64,000 bases of DNA from contig NW_026893634.1 of the NCBI RefSeq assembly GCF_032452875.1, positions 186,001 to 250,000 of the forward strand, read 5' to 3'. Positions 49,945-62,499 of the stretch are shown piece after piece. The stretch's first letter is position 1. Each line of letters opens with the position of its first letter. Under the pieces are notes generated by a model that was not told where the DNA came from, searched no databases, and saw nothing but the letters and a program-made list of their open reading frames with translations. The stretch is from Bos javanicus (Eukaryota > Chordata > Mammalia > Artiodactyla > Bovidae). The translations under genes were made by a program, and so were the position numbers.

Positions 49945-50172
49945 GCCTGCTGAGCTGCGTGATTACTGTCTGCTCATCTGCTTGACAATTGCCAGCTGAG
50001 CTGCACGATTCCTGCCTGTCATCTGCTTGACAATTGCCAGCTGTGCTGCGTAATTCCTGCCTGCTCAGCTGCTTGATTATTGCCAGCTGAGCAGCATGAT
50101 TCCTCACACCTGAGTTCCATGATTATTGCCTGCTGACTGTTTGATTCGTGCCTACTCAGCTCTTTGTTTATT
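49945..50172. repeat. Diverged core 34 (junction T)
   Basis: Standard interior; flank C/C. Confidence 0.95.
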
Positions 50173-51777
50173 GCCTCCAGAGGCACATGATCAGTGTATG
50201 ATAGCAAACATGATCAGCGCATGATCAGTCACATGATCAGCGCCATTAAGTCACGTGATCACTACATGATAGTCATGTGATCAGTCCATGCTCAGTCACG
50301 GTATCAGTGCATGATCAGCCACGTGATCAGTGCATGATCAGCCACGTGATCAGTGCATGATCAGCCACGTGATCAGTGCATGATCAGTCACGTGATCAGT
50401 GCATGACCAGGCACGTGATCAGTGCATGATCAGCCACGTGATCAGTGCATGATAGCCACGTGATCAGTGCATGATCAGTCACCTGATGGGTGTATGATCA
50501 GTCACGTGACCTGTACATGGTAGCTACATGATCATTGCATGATCAGCCACGTGATCAGTGCATGATAGCCACGTGATCAGTGCATGATCAGTCACGTGAT
50601 CAGTGCATGATCAGTCACGTGATCAGTGCATGATCAGCCACGTGATCAGTGCATGATCAGCCACGTGATCAGTGCATGATCAATCACGTGATCAGTGCAT
50701 GATCAGTCACGTGATCAGTGCATGATAGCCACGTGATCAGTGCATGATCAGCCACGTGATCAGTGCATGATAGCCACGTGATCAGTGCATGATCAGTCAC
50801 GTGATCAGTGCATGATCAGCCACGTGATCAGTGCATGATCAGTCACGTGATCAGTGCATGATCAATTACGTGATCAGTGCATGATCAGTCACGTGACCAG
50901 TACATGGTAGCTACGTGATCATTGCATGATCAGCCGTGATCAGTGCATGATAGCCACGTGATCAGTGCATGATAGCCACGTGATCAGTGCATGATCAGTC
51001 ATGTGATACGTGATCAGCCACGTGATCAGTGCATGATATCCACGTGATCAGTGCATGATAGCCACGTGATCAGTGCATGAGAGCCACGTGATCAGTGCAT
51101 GATCAGTCACGTGATACATGTGTGATCAGCCACGTGATCAGTGCATGATGAGCCACGTGATCAGTGCATGATCAATTACGTGATCAGTGCATGATCAGTC
51201 ACGTGATCAGTACATGGTTGCTACGTGATCGTTGCATGATCAGCCACGTGAGCAGTGCATGATAGCCACGTGATCAGTGCATGATCAGTCACGTGATCAG
51301 TGCATGATCAGTCACGTGAACAGTGCATGATCATTTACGTGATCAGTGCATGATCAGTCACGTGACCAGTATATGGTAGCTACGTGATCATTCCATGACA
51401 GCCACGTGAGCAGTGCATGATAGCCACGTGATGTGTGCATGATGAGTTACGTGAGCAGAGTATGATCAGCCACGTGATCAGTGCATGAGTGCCACGTGAT
51501 CAGTGCATGATATGTCACGTGACAGGTGTGTGATCAGCCACGTGAACAGTGCATGTTCAGCCACGTGATCAGTGCATGATAGCCACGTGATCAGTGCATG
51601 ATCAGTTACGTGAGCAGTGTATGATCAGCCACGTGATCAGTGCATGGTCAGACACGTGAACAGTGTATGATCAGCCACGTGATCAGTGCATGATATCCAA
51701 GTGATCAGTGCATGATCATCACGTGATCAGTGTATGATCAGCCACGTGAACAGTGCATGCTCAGTCACGTGATCAGG
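50173..51777. repeat. Array 34 (marked long type, 1.61 kb, T to A)
   Basis: CACCTGATGGGTG near 50481, private CAGCCGTGATC near 50932, GATACGTGATC near 51005 (TGTG lost), GATACATGTGTG near 51113, GATGTGTGCATG near 51429, GATATCCAAGTG near 51691. Confidence 0.95.
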
Positions 51778-52005
51778 GCCTGCTGAGCTGCGTGATTACT
51801 GTCTGCTCATCTGCTTGACAATTGCCAGCTGAGCTGCACGATTCCTGCCTGTCATCTGCTTGACAATTGCCAGCTGTGCTGCGTAATTCCTGCCTGCTCA
51901 GCTGCTTGATTATTGCCAGCTGAGCAGCATGATTCCTCACACCTGAGTTCCATGATTATTGCCTGCTGACTGTTTGATTCGTGCCTACTCAGCTCTTTGT
52001 TTATT
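51778..52005. repeat. Diverged core 35 (A junction, CACACCTG interior)
   Basis: A junction with T-type interior and flank C/C. Left-half cores with the same upstream markers all have CACAGCTG and a T/C or T/T flank, so the core appears overwritten while its upstream context was kept. Confidence 0.94.
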
Positions 52006-52847
52006 GCCTCCAGAGGCACATGATCAGTGTATGATAGCAAACATGATCAGCGCATGATCAGTCACATGATCAGCGCCATTAAGTCACGTGATCACTACAT
52101 GATAGTCATGTGATCAGTCCATGCTCAGTCACGGTATCAGTGCATGATCAGCCACGTGATCAGTGCATGATCAGCCACGTGATCAGTGCATGATAGCCAC
52201 GTGATCAGTGCATGATCAGTCACGTGATCAGTGCATGACCAGGCACGTGATCAGTGCATGATCAGCCACGTGATCAGTGCATGATAGCCACGTGATCAGT
52301 GCATGATCAGTCACCTGATCAGTGTATGATCAGTCACGTGACCAGTACATGGTAGCTACATGATCATTGCATGATCAGCCACGTGAGTAGTGCATGATAG
52401 CCACGTGATCAGTGCATGATCAGTCACGTGATCAGTGCATGATCAGTCACGTGATCAGTGCATGATCAGTCACGTGATCAGTGCATGATCAATTACGTGA
52501 TCAGTGCATGATCAGTCACGTGATCAGTGCATGATAGCCACGTGATCAGTGCATGATCAGCCACGTGATCAGTGCATGATAGCCACGTGATCAGTGCATG
52601 ATCAGCCACGTGATCAGTGCATGATCAGTCACGTGATCAGTGCATGATAGCCACGTGATCAGTGCATGATCAGCCACGTGATCAGTGCATGATCAGCCAC
52701 GTGATCAGTGCATGATCAGCCACGTGATCAGTGCATGATCAGCCACGTGATCAGTGCATGATCAGCCACGTGATCAGTGCATGATCAGCCACGTGATCAG
52801 TGCATGATCAGCCACGTGAACAGTGCATGCTCAGTCACGTGATCAGG
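52006..52847. repeat. Array 35 (842 bp, A to A)
   Basis: The marker is partly converted to CACCTGATCAGTG near 52315. The second half is a run of perfect CAGCCACG monomers (about 52670-52800). Confidence 0.95.
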
Positions 52848-53075
52848 GCCTGCTGAGCTGCGTGATTACTGTCTGCTCATCTGCTTGACAATTGCCAGCT
52901 GAGCTGCACGATTCCTGCCTGTCATCTGCTTGACAATTGCCAGCTGTGCTGCGTAATTCCTGCCTGCTCAGCTGCTTGATTATTGCCAGCTGAGCAGCAT
53001 GATTCCTCACACCTGAGTTCCATGATTATTGCCTGCTGACTGTTTGATTCGTGCCTACTCAGCTCTTTGTTTATT
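52848..53075. repeat. Diverged core 36 (A junction, CACACCTG interior)
   Basis: Flank T/C; same states as core 32. Confidence 0.94.
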
Positions 53076-54104
53076 GCCTCCAGAGGCACATGATCAGTGT
53101 ATGATAGCAAACATGATCAGTGCATGATCAGTCACATGATCAGCGCCATTAAGTCACGTGATCACTACATGATAGTCATGTGATCAGTCCATGCTCAGTC
53201 ACGGTATCAGTGCATGATCAGCCACGTGATCAGTGCATGATCAGCCAGGTGATCAGTGCATGATAGCTATGTGATCAGTGCATGATCAGTCACGTGATCA
53301 GTGCATGACCAGGCACGTGATCAGTGCATGATCAGTCACGTGATCAGTGCATGATCAGTCACGTGATCAGTGCATGATCAGTGATCAGCCACGTGATCAG
53401 TGCATGATCAGCCACGTGATCAGTGCATGATCAGTCACGTGATCAGTGCATGATCAGTCACGTGACCAGTACATGGTAGCTACGTGATCATTGCATGATC
53501 AGCCACGTGAGCAGTGCATGATAGCCACGTGATCAGTGCATGATCAGTCACGTGATCAGTGCATGATCACTCACGTGATCAGTGCATGATCAGTCACGTG
53601 ATCAGTGCATGATCAATTACGTGATCAGTGCATGATCAGTCACGTGACCAGTACATGGTAGCTACGTGATCATTGCATGATCAGCCACGTGAGCAGTGCA
53701 TGATAGCCACGTGATCAGTGCATGATCAGTCCAATGATCAGTGTATGATCATCCACGTGATCAGTGCATGATCAGTCATGTGATCAGTGCATGATATAGA
53801 CGTGATCAGTGCATGATCAGTCACGTGATCAGTGCATGATCAGCCACGTGATCAGTGCATGATAGCCAGTGATGAGTGCATGATAGCCAGTGATCAGTGC
53901 ATGATCAGTCACGTGATCAGTGCATGATCAGCCACGTGATCAGTGCATGATAGCCACGTGATCAGTGCATGATCAGCCACGTGATCAGTGCATGATCAGT
54001 CACGTGATCAGTGTATGATCAGCCACGTGATCAGTGCATGATCAGTCACGTGATCAGTGTATGATCAGCCACGTGAACAGTGCATGCTCAGTCACGTGAT
54101 CTGG
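53076..54104. repeat. Array 36 (unmarked, 1.03 kb, A to T)
   Basis: Half-unit slippage at 53375-53388, two GTCACGTGACC cassettes, CAGTCCAATGATC near 53729, GATATAGACGTG near 53795, AGCCAGTGATGAG near 53865. Confidence 0.95.
53375..53388. repeat. Half-unit slippage TGATCAGTGATCAG
   Basis: Copy of the event at 47695; the event preceded the 5.68-kb duplication. Confidence 0.92.
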
Positions 54105-54332
54105 GCCTGCTGAGCTGCGTGATTACTGTCTGCTCATCTGCTTGACAATTGCCAGCTGAGCTGCACGATTCCTGCCTGTCATCTGCTTGACAATTGCCAG
54201 CTGTGCTGCGTAATTCCTGCCTGCTCAGCTGCTTGATTATTGCCAGCTGAGCAGCATGATTCCTCACACCTGAGTTCCATGATTATTGCCTGCTGACTGT
54301 TTGATTCGTGCCTACTCAGCTCTTTGTTTATT
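54105..54332. repeat. Diverged core 37 (junction T)
   Basis: Standard interior; flank C/C. Confidence 0.95.
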
Positions 54333-55623
54333 GCCTCCAGAGGCACATGATCAGTGTATGATAGCAAACATGATCAGCGCATGATCAGTCACATGATCAG
54401 CGCCATTAAGTCACGTGATCACTACATGATAGTCATGTGATCAGTCCATGCTCAGTCACGGTATCAGTGCATGATCAGCCACGTGATCAGTGCATGATCA
54501 GCCACGTGATCAGTGCATGATAGCCACGTGATCAGTGCATGATCAGTCACGTGATCAGTGCATGATCAGGCACGTGATCAGTGCATGATCAGCCACGTGA
54601 TCAGTGCATGATAGCCACGTGATCAGTGCATGATCAGTCACCTGATGGGTGTATGATCAGTCACGTGACCAGTACATGGTAGCTACATGATCATTGCATG
54701 ATCAGCCACGTGAGTAGTGCATGATAGCCACGTGATCAGTGCATGATCAGTCACGTGATCAGTGCATGATCAGTCACGTGATCAGTGCATGATAAGTCAC
54801 GTGATCAGTGCATGATCAGCCACGTGATCAGTGCATGATCAGTCACGTGATCAGTGCATGATAGCCACGTGATCAGTGCATGATCAGCCACGTGATCAGT
54901 GCATGATAGCCACGTGATCAGTGCATGATAGCCACGTGATCAGTGCATGATCAGTCACGTGATCAGTGCATGATCAGTCACGTGATCAGTGCATGATCAA
55001 TTACGTGATCAGTGCATGATCAGTCACGTGATCAGTACATGGTAGCTACGTGATCAGTGCATGATCAGCCACGTGATCAGTGCATGATAGCCACGTGATC
55101 AGTGCATGATCAGTCGTGATCAGTGCATGATCATCCACGTGATCAGTGCATGATCAGTCACGTGATCAGTGCATGATATAGACGTGATCAGTGCATGATC
55201 AGTCACGTGATCAGTGCATGATCAGCCACGTGATCAGTGCATGATAGCCACGTGATCAGTGCATGATAGCCACGTGATCAGTGCATGATCAGTCACGTGA
55301 TCAGTGCATGATCAGCCACGTGATCAGTGCATGATAGCCACTGATCAGTGCATGATCAGCCACGTGATCAGTGCATGATCAGTCACGTGATCAGTGCATG
55401 ATCAGCCACGTGATCAGTGCATGATCAGCCACGTGATCAGTGCATGATCAGCCACGTGATCAGTGCATGATCAGCCACGTGATCAGTGCATGATCAGTCA
55501 CGTGACAGTGTATGATCAGCCACGTGATCAGTGCATGATAGCCACGTGATCAGTGCATGATCAGTCACGTGATCAGTGTATGATCAGCCACGTGAACAGT
55601 GCATGCTCAGTCACGTGATCTGG
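54333..55623. repeat. Array 37 (marked, 1.29 kb, T to T)
   Basis: CACCTGATGGGTG near 54641, GATCAGTCGTGATC near 55110 (one CpG monomer shortened), GATATAGACGTG near 55176, GTGACAGTGTATG near 55503. Confidence 0.95.
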
Positions 55624-55851
55624 GCCTGCTGAGCTGCGTGATTACTGTCTGCTCATCTGCTTGACAATTGCCAGCTGAGCTGCACGATTCCTGCCTGTCA
55701 TCTGCTTGACAATTGCCAGCTGTGCTGCGTAATTCCTGCCTGCTCAGCTGCTTGATTATTGCCAGCTGAGCAGCATGATTCCTCACACCTGAGTTCCATG
55801 ATTATTGCCTGCTGACTGTTTGATTCGTGCCTACTCAGCTCTTTGTTTATT
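55624..55851. repeat. Diverged core 38 (junction T)
   Basis: Standard interior; flank C/C. Confidence 0.95.
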
Positions 55852-57463
55852 GCCTCCAGAGGCACATGATCAGTGTATGATAGCAAACATGATCAGCGCA
55901 TGATCAGTCACATGATCAGCGCCATTAAGTCACGTGATCACTACATGATAGTCATGTGATCAGTCCATGCTCAGTCACGGTATCAGTGCATGATCAGCCA
56001 CGTGATCAGTGCATGATCAGCCAGGTGATCAGTGCATGATCAGCCACGTGATCAGTGCATGATCAGTCACGTGATCAGTGCATGATCAGGCACGTGATCA
56101 GTGCATGATCAGCCACGTGATCAGTGCATGATAGCCACGTGATCAGTGCATGATCAGTCACCTGATGGGTGTATGATCAGTCACGTGACCAGTACATGGT
56201 AGCTACATGATCATTGCATGATCAGCCACGTGATCAGTGCATGATAGCCACGTGATCAGTGCATGATCAGTCACGTGATCAGTGCATGATCAGTCACGTG
56301 ATCAGTGCATGATCAGCCACGTGATCAGTGCATGATCAGCCACGTGATCAGTGCATGATCAATTACGTGATCAGTGCATGATCAGTCACGTGATCAGTGC
56401 ATGATAGCTACGTGATCAGTGCATGATCAGCCACATGATCAGTGCATGATAGCCACGTGATCAGTGCATGATCAGTCACGTGATCAGTGCATGATCAGTC
56501 ACGTGATCAGTGCATGATCAGTCACGTGATCAGTGCATGATCAATTACGTGATCAGTGCATGATCAGTCACGTGACCAGTACATGATAGCTACGTGATCA
56601 TTGCATGATCAGCCACGTGATCAGTGCATGATAGCCACGTGATCAGTGCATGATAGCCACGTGATCAGTGCATGATCAGTCATGTGATACGTGTGTGATC
56701 AGCCACGTGATCAGTGCATGATATCCACGTGATCAGTGCATGATAGCCACGTGATCAGTGCATGAGAGCCACGTGATCAGTGCATGATCAGTCACGTGAT
56801 ACATGTGTGATCAGCCACGTGATCAGTGCATGATGAGCCACGTGATCAGTGCAGGATCAATTACGTGATCAGTGCATGATCAGTCACGTGACCAGTACAT
56901 GGTTGCTACGTGATCGTTGCATGATCAGCCACGTGAGCAGAGCATGATAGCCACGTGATCAGTGCATGATCAGTCACGTGATCAGTACATGATCAGTCAC
57001 GTGAACAGTGCATGATCATTTACGTGATCTGTGCATGATCAGTCACGTGACCAGTATATGGTAGCTACGTGATCATTCCATGACGAGCCACGTGAGCAGT
57101 GCATGATAGCCACGTGATGTGTGCATGATGAGTTACGTGAGCAGAGTATGATCAGCCACGTGATCAGTGCATGAGTGCCACGTGATCAGTGCATGATATG
57201 TCACGTGACAGGTGTGTGATCAGCCACGTGAACAGTGCATGTTCAGCCACGTGATCAGTGCATGATAGCCACGTGATCAGTGCATGATCAGTTACGTGAG
57301 CAGTGTATGATCAGCCACGTGATCAGTGCATGGTCAGACACGTGAACAGTGTATGATCAGCCACGTGATCAGTGCATGATATCCAAGTGATCAGTGCATG
57401 ATCATCACGTGATCAGTGTATGATCAGCCACGTGAACAGTGCATGCTCAGTCACGTGATCAGG
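55852..57463. repeat. Array 38 (marked long type, 1.61 kb, T to A)
   Basis: CACCTGATGGGTG near 56160, GATACGTGTGTG near 56686, GATACATGTGTG near 56798, GATGTGTGCATG near 57116, GACAGGTGTG near 57206, CATGGTCAGACACG near 57329, GATATCCAAGTG near 57378. Confidence 0.95.
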
Positions 57464-57691
57464 GCCTGCTGAGCTGCGTGATTACTGTCTGCTCATCTGC
57501 TTGACAATTGCCAGCTGAGCTGCACGATTCCTGCCTGTCATCTGCTTGACAATTGCCAGCTGTGCTGCGTAATTCCTGCCTGCTCAGCTGCTTGATTATT
57601 GCCAGCTGAGCAGCATGATTCCTCACACCTGAGTTCCATGATTATTGCCTGCTGACTGTTTGATTCGTGCCTACTCAGCTCTTTGTTTATT
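57464..57691. repeat. Diverged core 39 (A junction, CACACCTG interior)
   Basis: Flank C/C; same states as core 35. Confidence 0.94.
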
Positions 57692-58914
57692 GCCTCCAGA
57701 GGCACATGATCAGTGTATGATAGCAAACATGATCAGCGCATGATCAGTCACATGATCAGCGCCATTAAGTCACGTGATCACTACATGATAGTCATGTGAT
57801 CAGTCCATGCTCAGTCACGGTATCAGTGCATGATCAGCCACGTGATCAGTGCATGATCAGCCACGTGATCAGTGCATGATCAGCCACGTGATCAGTGCAT
57901 GATCAGTCACGTGATCAGTGCATGATCAGGCACGTGATCAGTGCATGATCAGCCACGTGATCAGTGCATGATAGCCACGTGATCAGTGCATGATCAGTCA
58001 CCTGATGGGTGTATGATCAGTCACGTGACCAGTACATGGTAGCTACATGATCATTGCATGATCAGCCACGTGAGTAGTGCATGATAGCCACGTGATCAGT
58101 GCATGATCAGTCACGTGATCAGTGCATGATCAGTCACGTGATCAGTGCATGATAGTCACGTGATCAGTGCATGATCAGCCACGTGATCAGTGCATGATCA
58201 GTCACGTGATCAGTGCATGATAGCTACGTGATCAGTGCATGATCAGCCACGTGATCAGTGCATGATAGCCACGTGATCAGTGCATGATCAGCCACGTGAT
58301 CAGTGCATGATCAGTCACGTGATCAGTGCATGATCAGTCACGTGATCAGTGCATGATCAATTACGTGATCAGTGCATGATCAGTCACGTGACCAGTACAT
58401 GGTAGCTACGTGATCATTGCATGATCAGCCACGTGAGCAGTGCATGATAGCCACGTGATCAGTGCATGATCAGTCACGTGATCAGTGCATGATCATCCGT
58501 GATCAGTGCATGATCAGTCACGTGATCAGTGCATGATATAGACGTGATCAGTGCATGATCAGTCACGTGATCAGTGCATGATCAGCCACGTGATCAGTGC
58601 ATGATAGCCAGTGATCAGTGCATGATAGCCAGTGATCAGTGCATGATCAGTCACGTGATCAGTGCATGATCAGCCACGTGATCAGTGCATGATAGCCACG
58701 TGATCAGTGCATGATCAGCCACGTGATCAGTGCATGATCAGTTACGTGAGCAGTGCATGATCAGCCACGTGATCAGTGCATGGTCAGACACGTGAACAGT
58801 GTATGATCAGCCACGTGATCAGTGCATGATAGCCACGTGATCAGTGCATGATCAGTCACGTGATCAGTGTATGATCAGCCACGTGAACAGTGCATGCTCA
58901 GTCACGTGATCTGG
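57692..58914. repeat. Array 39 (marked, 1.22 kb, A to T)
   Basis: CACCTGATGGGTG near 57999, although this array follows an A junction. GATATAGACGTG near 58537; CATGGTCAGACACG near 58787. Confidence 0.95.
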
Positions 58915-59142
58915 GCCTGCTGAGCTGCGTGATTACTGTCTGCTCATCTGCTTGACAATTGCCAGCTGAGCTGCACGATTCCTGCCTGTCATCTGCTTGA
59001 CAATTGCCAGCTGTGCTGCGTAATTCCTGCCTGCTCAGCTGCTTGATTATTGCCAGCTGAGCAGCATGATTCCTCACACCTGAGTTCCATGATTATTGCC
59101 TGCTGACTGTTTGATTCGTGCCTACTCAGCTCTTTGTTTATT
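58915..59142. repeat. Diverged core 40 (junction T)
   Basis: Standard interior; flank C/C. Confidence 0.95.
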
Positions 59143-60751
59143 GCCTCCAGAGGCACATGATCAGTGTATGATAGCAAACATGATCAGCGCATGATCAGTC
59201 ACATGATCAGCGCCATTAAGTCACGTGATCACTACATGATAGTCATGTGATCAGTCCATGCTCAGTCACGGTATCAGTGCATGATCAGCCACGTGATCAG
59301 TGCATGATCAGCCACGTGATCAGTGCATGATAGCCACGTGATCAGTGCATGATCAGTCACGTGATCAGTGCATGATCAGGCACGTGATCAGTGCATGATC
59401 AGCCACGTGATCAGTGCATGATAGCCACGTGATCAGTGCATGATCAGTCACCTGATGGTGTATGATCAGTCACGTGACCAGTACATGGTAGCTACATGAT
59501 CATTGCATGATCAGCCACGTGATCAGTGCATGATAGCCACGTGATCAGTGCATGATCAGTCACGTGATCAGTGCATGATCAGTCACGTGATCAGTGCATG
59601 ATCAGCCACGTGATCAGTGCATGATCAGCCACGTGATCAGTGCATGATCAATTACGTGATCAGTGCATGATCAGTCACGTGATCAGTGCATGATAGCTAC
59701 GTGATCAGTGCATGATCAGCCACGTGATCAGTGCATGATAGCCACGTGATCAGTGCATGATCAGTCACGTGATCAGTGCATGATCAGTCACGTGATCAGT
59801 GCATGATCAGTCACGTGATCAGTGCATGATCAATTACGTGATCAGTGCATGATCAGTCACGTGATCAGTACATGATAGCTACGTGATCATGCATGATCAG
59901 CCACGTGATCAGTGCATGATAGCCACGTGATCAGTGCATGATAGCCACGTGATCAGTGCATGATCAGTCATGTGATACGTGTGTGATCAGCCACGTGATC
60001 AGTGCATGATATCCACGTGATCAGTGCATGATAGCCACGTGATCAGTGCATGAGAGCCACGTGATCAGTGCATGATCAGTCACGTGATACATGTGTGATC
60101 AGCCACGTGATCAGTGCATGATGAGCCACGTGATCAGTGCAGGATCAATTACGTGATCAGTGCATGATCAGTCACGTGACCAGTACATGGTTGCTACGTG
60201 ATCGTTGCATGATCAGCCACGTGAGCAGAGCATGATAGCCACGTGATCAGTGCATGATCAGTCACGTGATCAGTACATGATCAGTCACGTGAACAGTGCA
60301 TGATCATTTACGTGATCTGTGCATGATCAGTCACGTGACCAGTATATGGTAGCTACGTGATCATTCCATGACGAGCCACGTGAGCAGTGCATGATAGCCA
60401 CGTGATGTGTGCATGATGAGTTACGTGAGCAGAGTATGATCAGCCACGTGATCAGTGCATGAGTGCCACGTGATCAGTGCATGATATGTCACGTGACAGG
60501 TGTGTGATCAGCCACGTGAACAGTGCATGTTCAGCCACGTGATCAGTGCATGATAGCCACGTGATCAGTGCATGATCAGTTACGTGAGCAGTGTATGATC
60601 AGCCACGTGATCAGTGCATGGTCAGACACGTGAACAGTGTATGATCAGCCACGTGATCAGTGCATGATATCCAAGTGATCAGTGCATGATCATCACGTGA
60701 TCAGTGTATGATCAGCCACGTGAACAGTGCATGCTCAGTCACGTGATCAGG
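59143..60751. repeat. Array 40 (marked long type, 1.61 kb, T to A)
   Basis: Marker shortened to CACCTGATGGTG near 59449; palindrome at 59884; GATACGTGTGTG near 59973; GATACATGTGTG near 60086; GATGTGTGCATG near 60403; GATATCCAAGTG near 60666. Nearly the same length as array 38. Confidence 0.95.
59884..59899. repeat. 16-bp perfect palindrome TGATCATGCATGATCA
   Basis: Located where array 38 has GATCATTGCATGATC (near 56597); one T lost. Confidence 0.9.
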
Positions 60752-60979
60752 GCCTGCTGAGCTGCGTGATTACTGTCTGCTCATCTGCTTGACAATTGCC
60801 AGCTGAGCTGCACGATTCCTGCCTGTCATCTGCTTGACAATTGCCAGCTGTGCTGCGTAATTCCTGCCTGCTCAGCTGCTTGATTATTGCCAGCTGAGCA
60901 GCATGATTCCTCACACCTGAGTTCCATGATTATTGCCTGCTGACTGTTTGATTCGTGCCTACTCAGCTCTTTGTTTATT
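60752..60979. repeat. Diverged core 41 (A junction, CACACCTG interior)
   Basis: Flank C/C. Confidence 0.94.
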
Positions 60980-62271
60980 GCCTCCAGAGGCACATGATCA
61001 GTGTATGATAGCAAACATGATCAGCGCATGATCAGTCACATGATCAGCGCCATTAAGTCACGTGATCACTACATGATAGTCATGTGATCAGTCCATGCTC
61101 AGTCACGGTATCAGTGCATGATCAGCCACGTGATCAGTGCATGATCAGCCACGTGATCAGTGCATGATCAGCCACGTGATCAGTGCATGATCAGTCACGT
61201 GATCAGTGCATGATCAGGCACGTGATCAGTGCATGATCAGCCACGTGATCAGTGCATGATAGCCACGTGATCAGTGCATGATCAGTCACCTGATGGGTGT
61301 ATGATCAGTCACGTGACCTGTACATGGTAGCTACATGATCATTGCATGATCAGCCACGTGAGTAGTGCATGATAGCCACGTGATCAGTGCATGATCAGTC
61401 ACGTGATCAGTGCATGATCAGTCACGTGATCAGTGCATGATAGTCACGTGATCAGTGCATGATCAGCCACGTGATCAGTGCATGATCAGTCACGTGATCA
61501 GTGCATGATAGCTACGTGATCAGTGCATGATCAGCCACGTGATCAGTGCATGATAGCCACGTGATCAGTGCATGATAGCCACGTGATCAGTGCATGATCA
61601 GTCACGTGATCAGTGCATGATCAGTCACGTGATCAGTGCATGATCAATTACGTGATCAGTGCATGATCAGTCACGTGATCAGTACATGGTAGCTACGTGA
61701 TCAGTGCATGATCAGCCACGTGATCAGTGCATGATAGCCACGTGATCAGTGCATGATCAGTCACATGATCAGTGCATGATCATCCACGTGATCAGTGCAT
61801 GATCAGTCATGTGATCAGTGCATGATATAGACGTGATCAGTGCATGATCAGTCACGTGATCAGTGCATGATCAGCCACGTGATCAGTGCATGATAGCCAG
61901 TGATCAGTGCATGATAGCCAGTGATCAGTGCATGATCAGTCACGTGATCAGTGCATGATCAGCCACGTGATCAGTGCATGATAGCCACTGATCAGTGCAT
62001 GATCAGCCACGTGATCAGTGCATGATCAGTCACGTGATCAGTGCATGATCAGCCACGTGATCAGTGCATGATCAGCCACGTGATCAGTGCATGATCAGCC
62101 ACGTGATCAGTGCATGATCAGCCACGTGATCAGTGCATGATCAGTCACGTGATCAGTGTATGATCAGCCACGTGATCAGTGCATGATAGCCACGTGATCA
62201 GTGCATGATCAGTCACGTGATCAGTGTATGATCAGCCACGTGAACAGTGCATGCTCAGTCACGTGATCTGG
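60980..62271. repeat. Array 41 (marked, 1.29 kb, A to T)
   Basis: CACCTGATGGGTG near 61288, GTGACCTGTACATGG near 61314, GATATAGACGTG near 61826. 69 bp longer than array 39. Confidence 0.95.
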
Positions 62272-62499
62272 GCCTGCTGAGCTGCGTGATTACTGTCTGC
62301 TCATCTGCTTGACAATTGCCAGCTGAGCTGCACGATTCCTGCCTGTCATCTGCTTGACAATTGCCAGCTGTGCTGCGTAATTCCTGCCTGCTCAGCTGCT
62401 TGATTATTGCCAGCTGAGCAGCATGATTCCTCACACCTGAGTTCCATGATTATTGCCTGCTGACTGTTTGATTCGTGCCTACTCAGCTCTTTGTTTATT
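62272..62499. repeat. Diverged core 42 (junction T)
   Basis: Standard interior; flank C/C. Last core in the window. Confidence 0.95.

Larger units (their letters stand above)
46098..51777. repeat. 5.68-kb super-repeat, copy 1 (four cores)
   Basis: Core spacings are 1070, 1256, 1521, 1833, repeated next door as 1070, 1257, 1519, 1840. A rare half-unit slippage (TGATCAGTGATCAG) at 47695 has its partner exactly 5680 bp away at 53375, which supports a recent tandem duplication. Confidence 0.88.
51778..57463. repeat. 5.68-kb super-repeat, copy 2 (four cores)
   Basis: This is the partner of the preceding 5.68 kb. Its first array has partly reverted the CACCTGATGGGTG marker to CACCTGATCAGTG near 52315, and its first core has an A junction where copy 1 has T. 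Confidence 0.88.
55624..58914. repeat. 3.3-kb two-core higher-order repeat, copy 1
   Basis: A T core is followed by an 1840-bp spacing to an A core, then 1451 bp to the next T core. It overlaps the second 5.68-kb copy, so the super-repeats are nested rather than sequential. Confidence 0.75.
58915..62271. repeat. 3.3-kb two-core higher-order repeat, copy 2
   Basis: The same T-A-T order has spacings of 1837 and 1520 bp. The extra 69 bp in the second interval equals three monomers. A third copy starts at 62272 and runs off the window; its A core is expected about 90 bp beyond the end. Confidence 0.75.
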
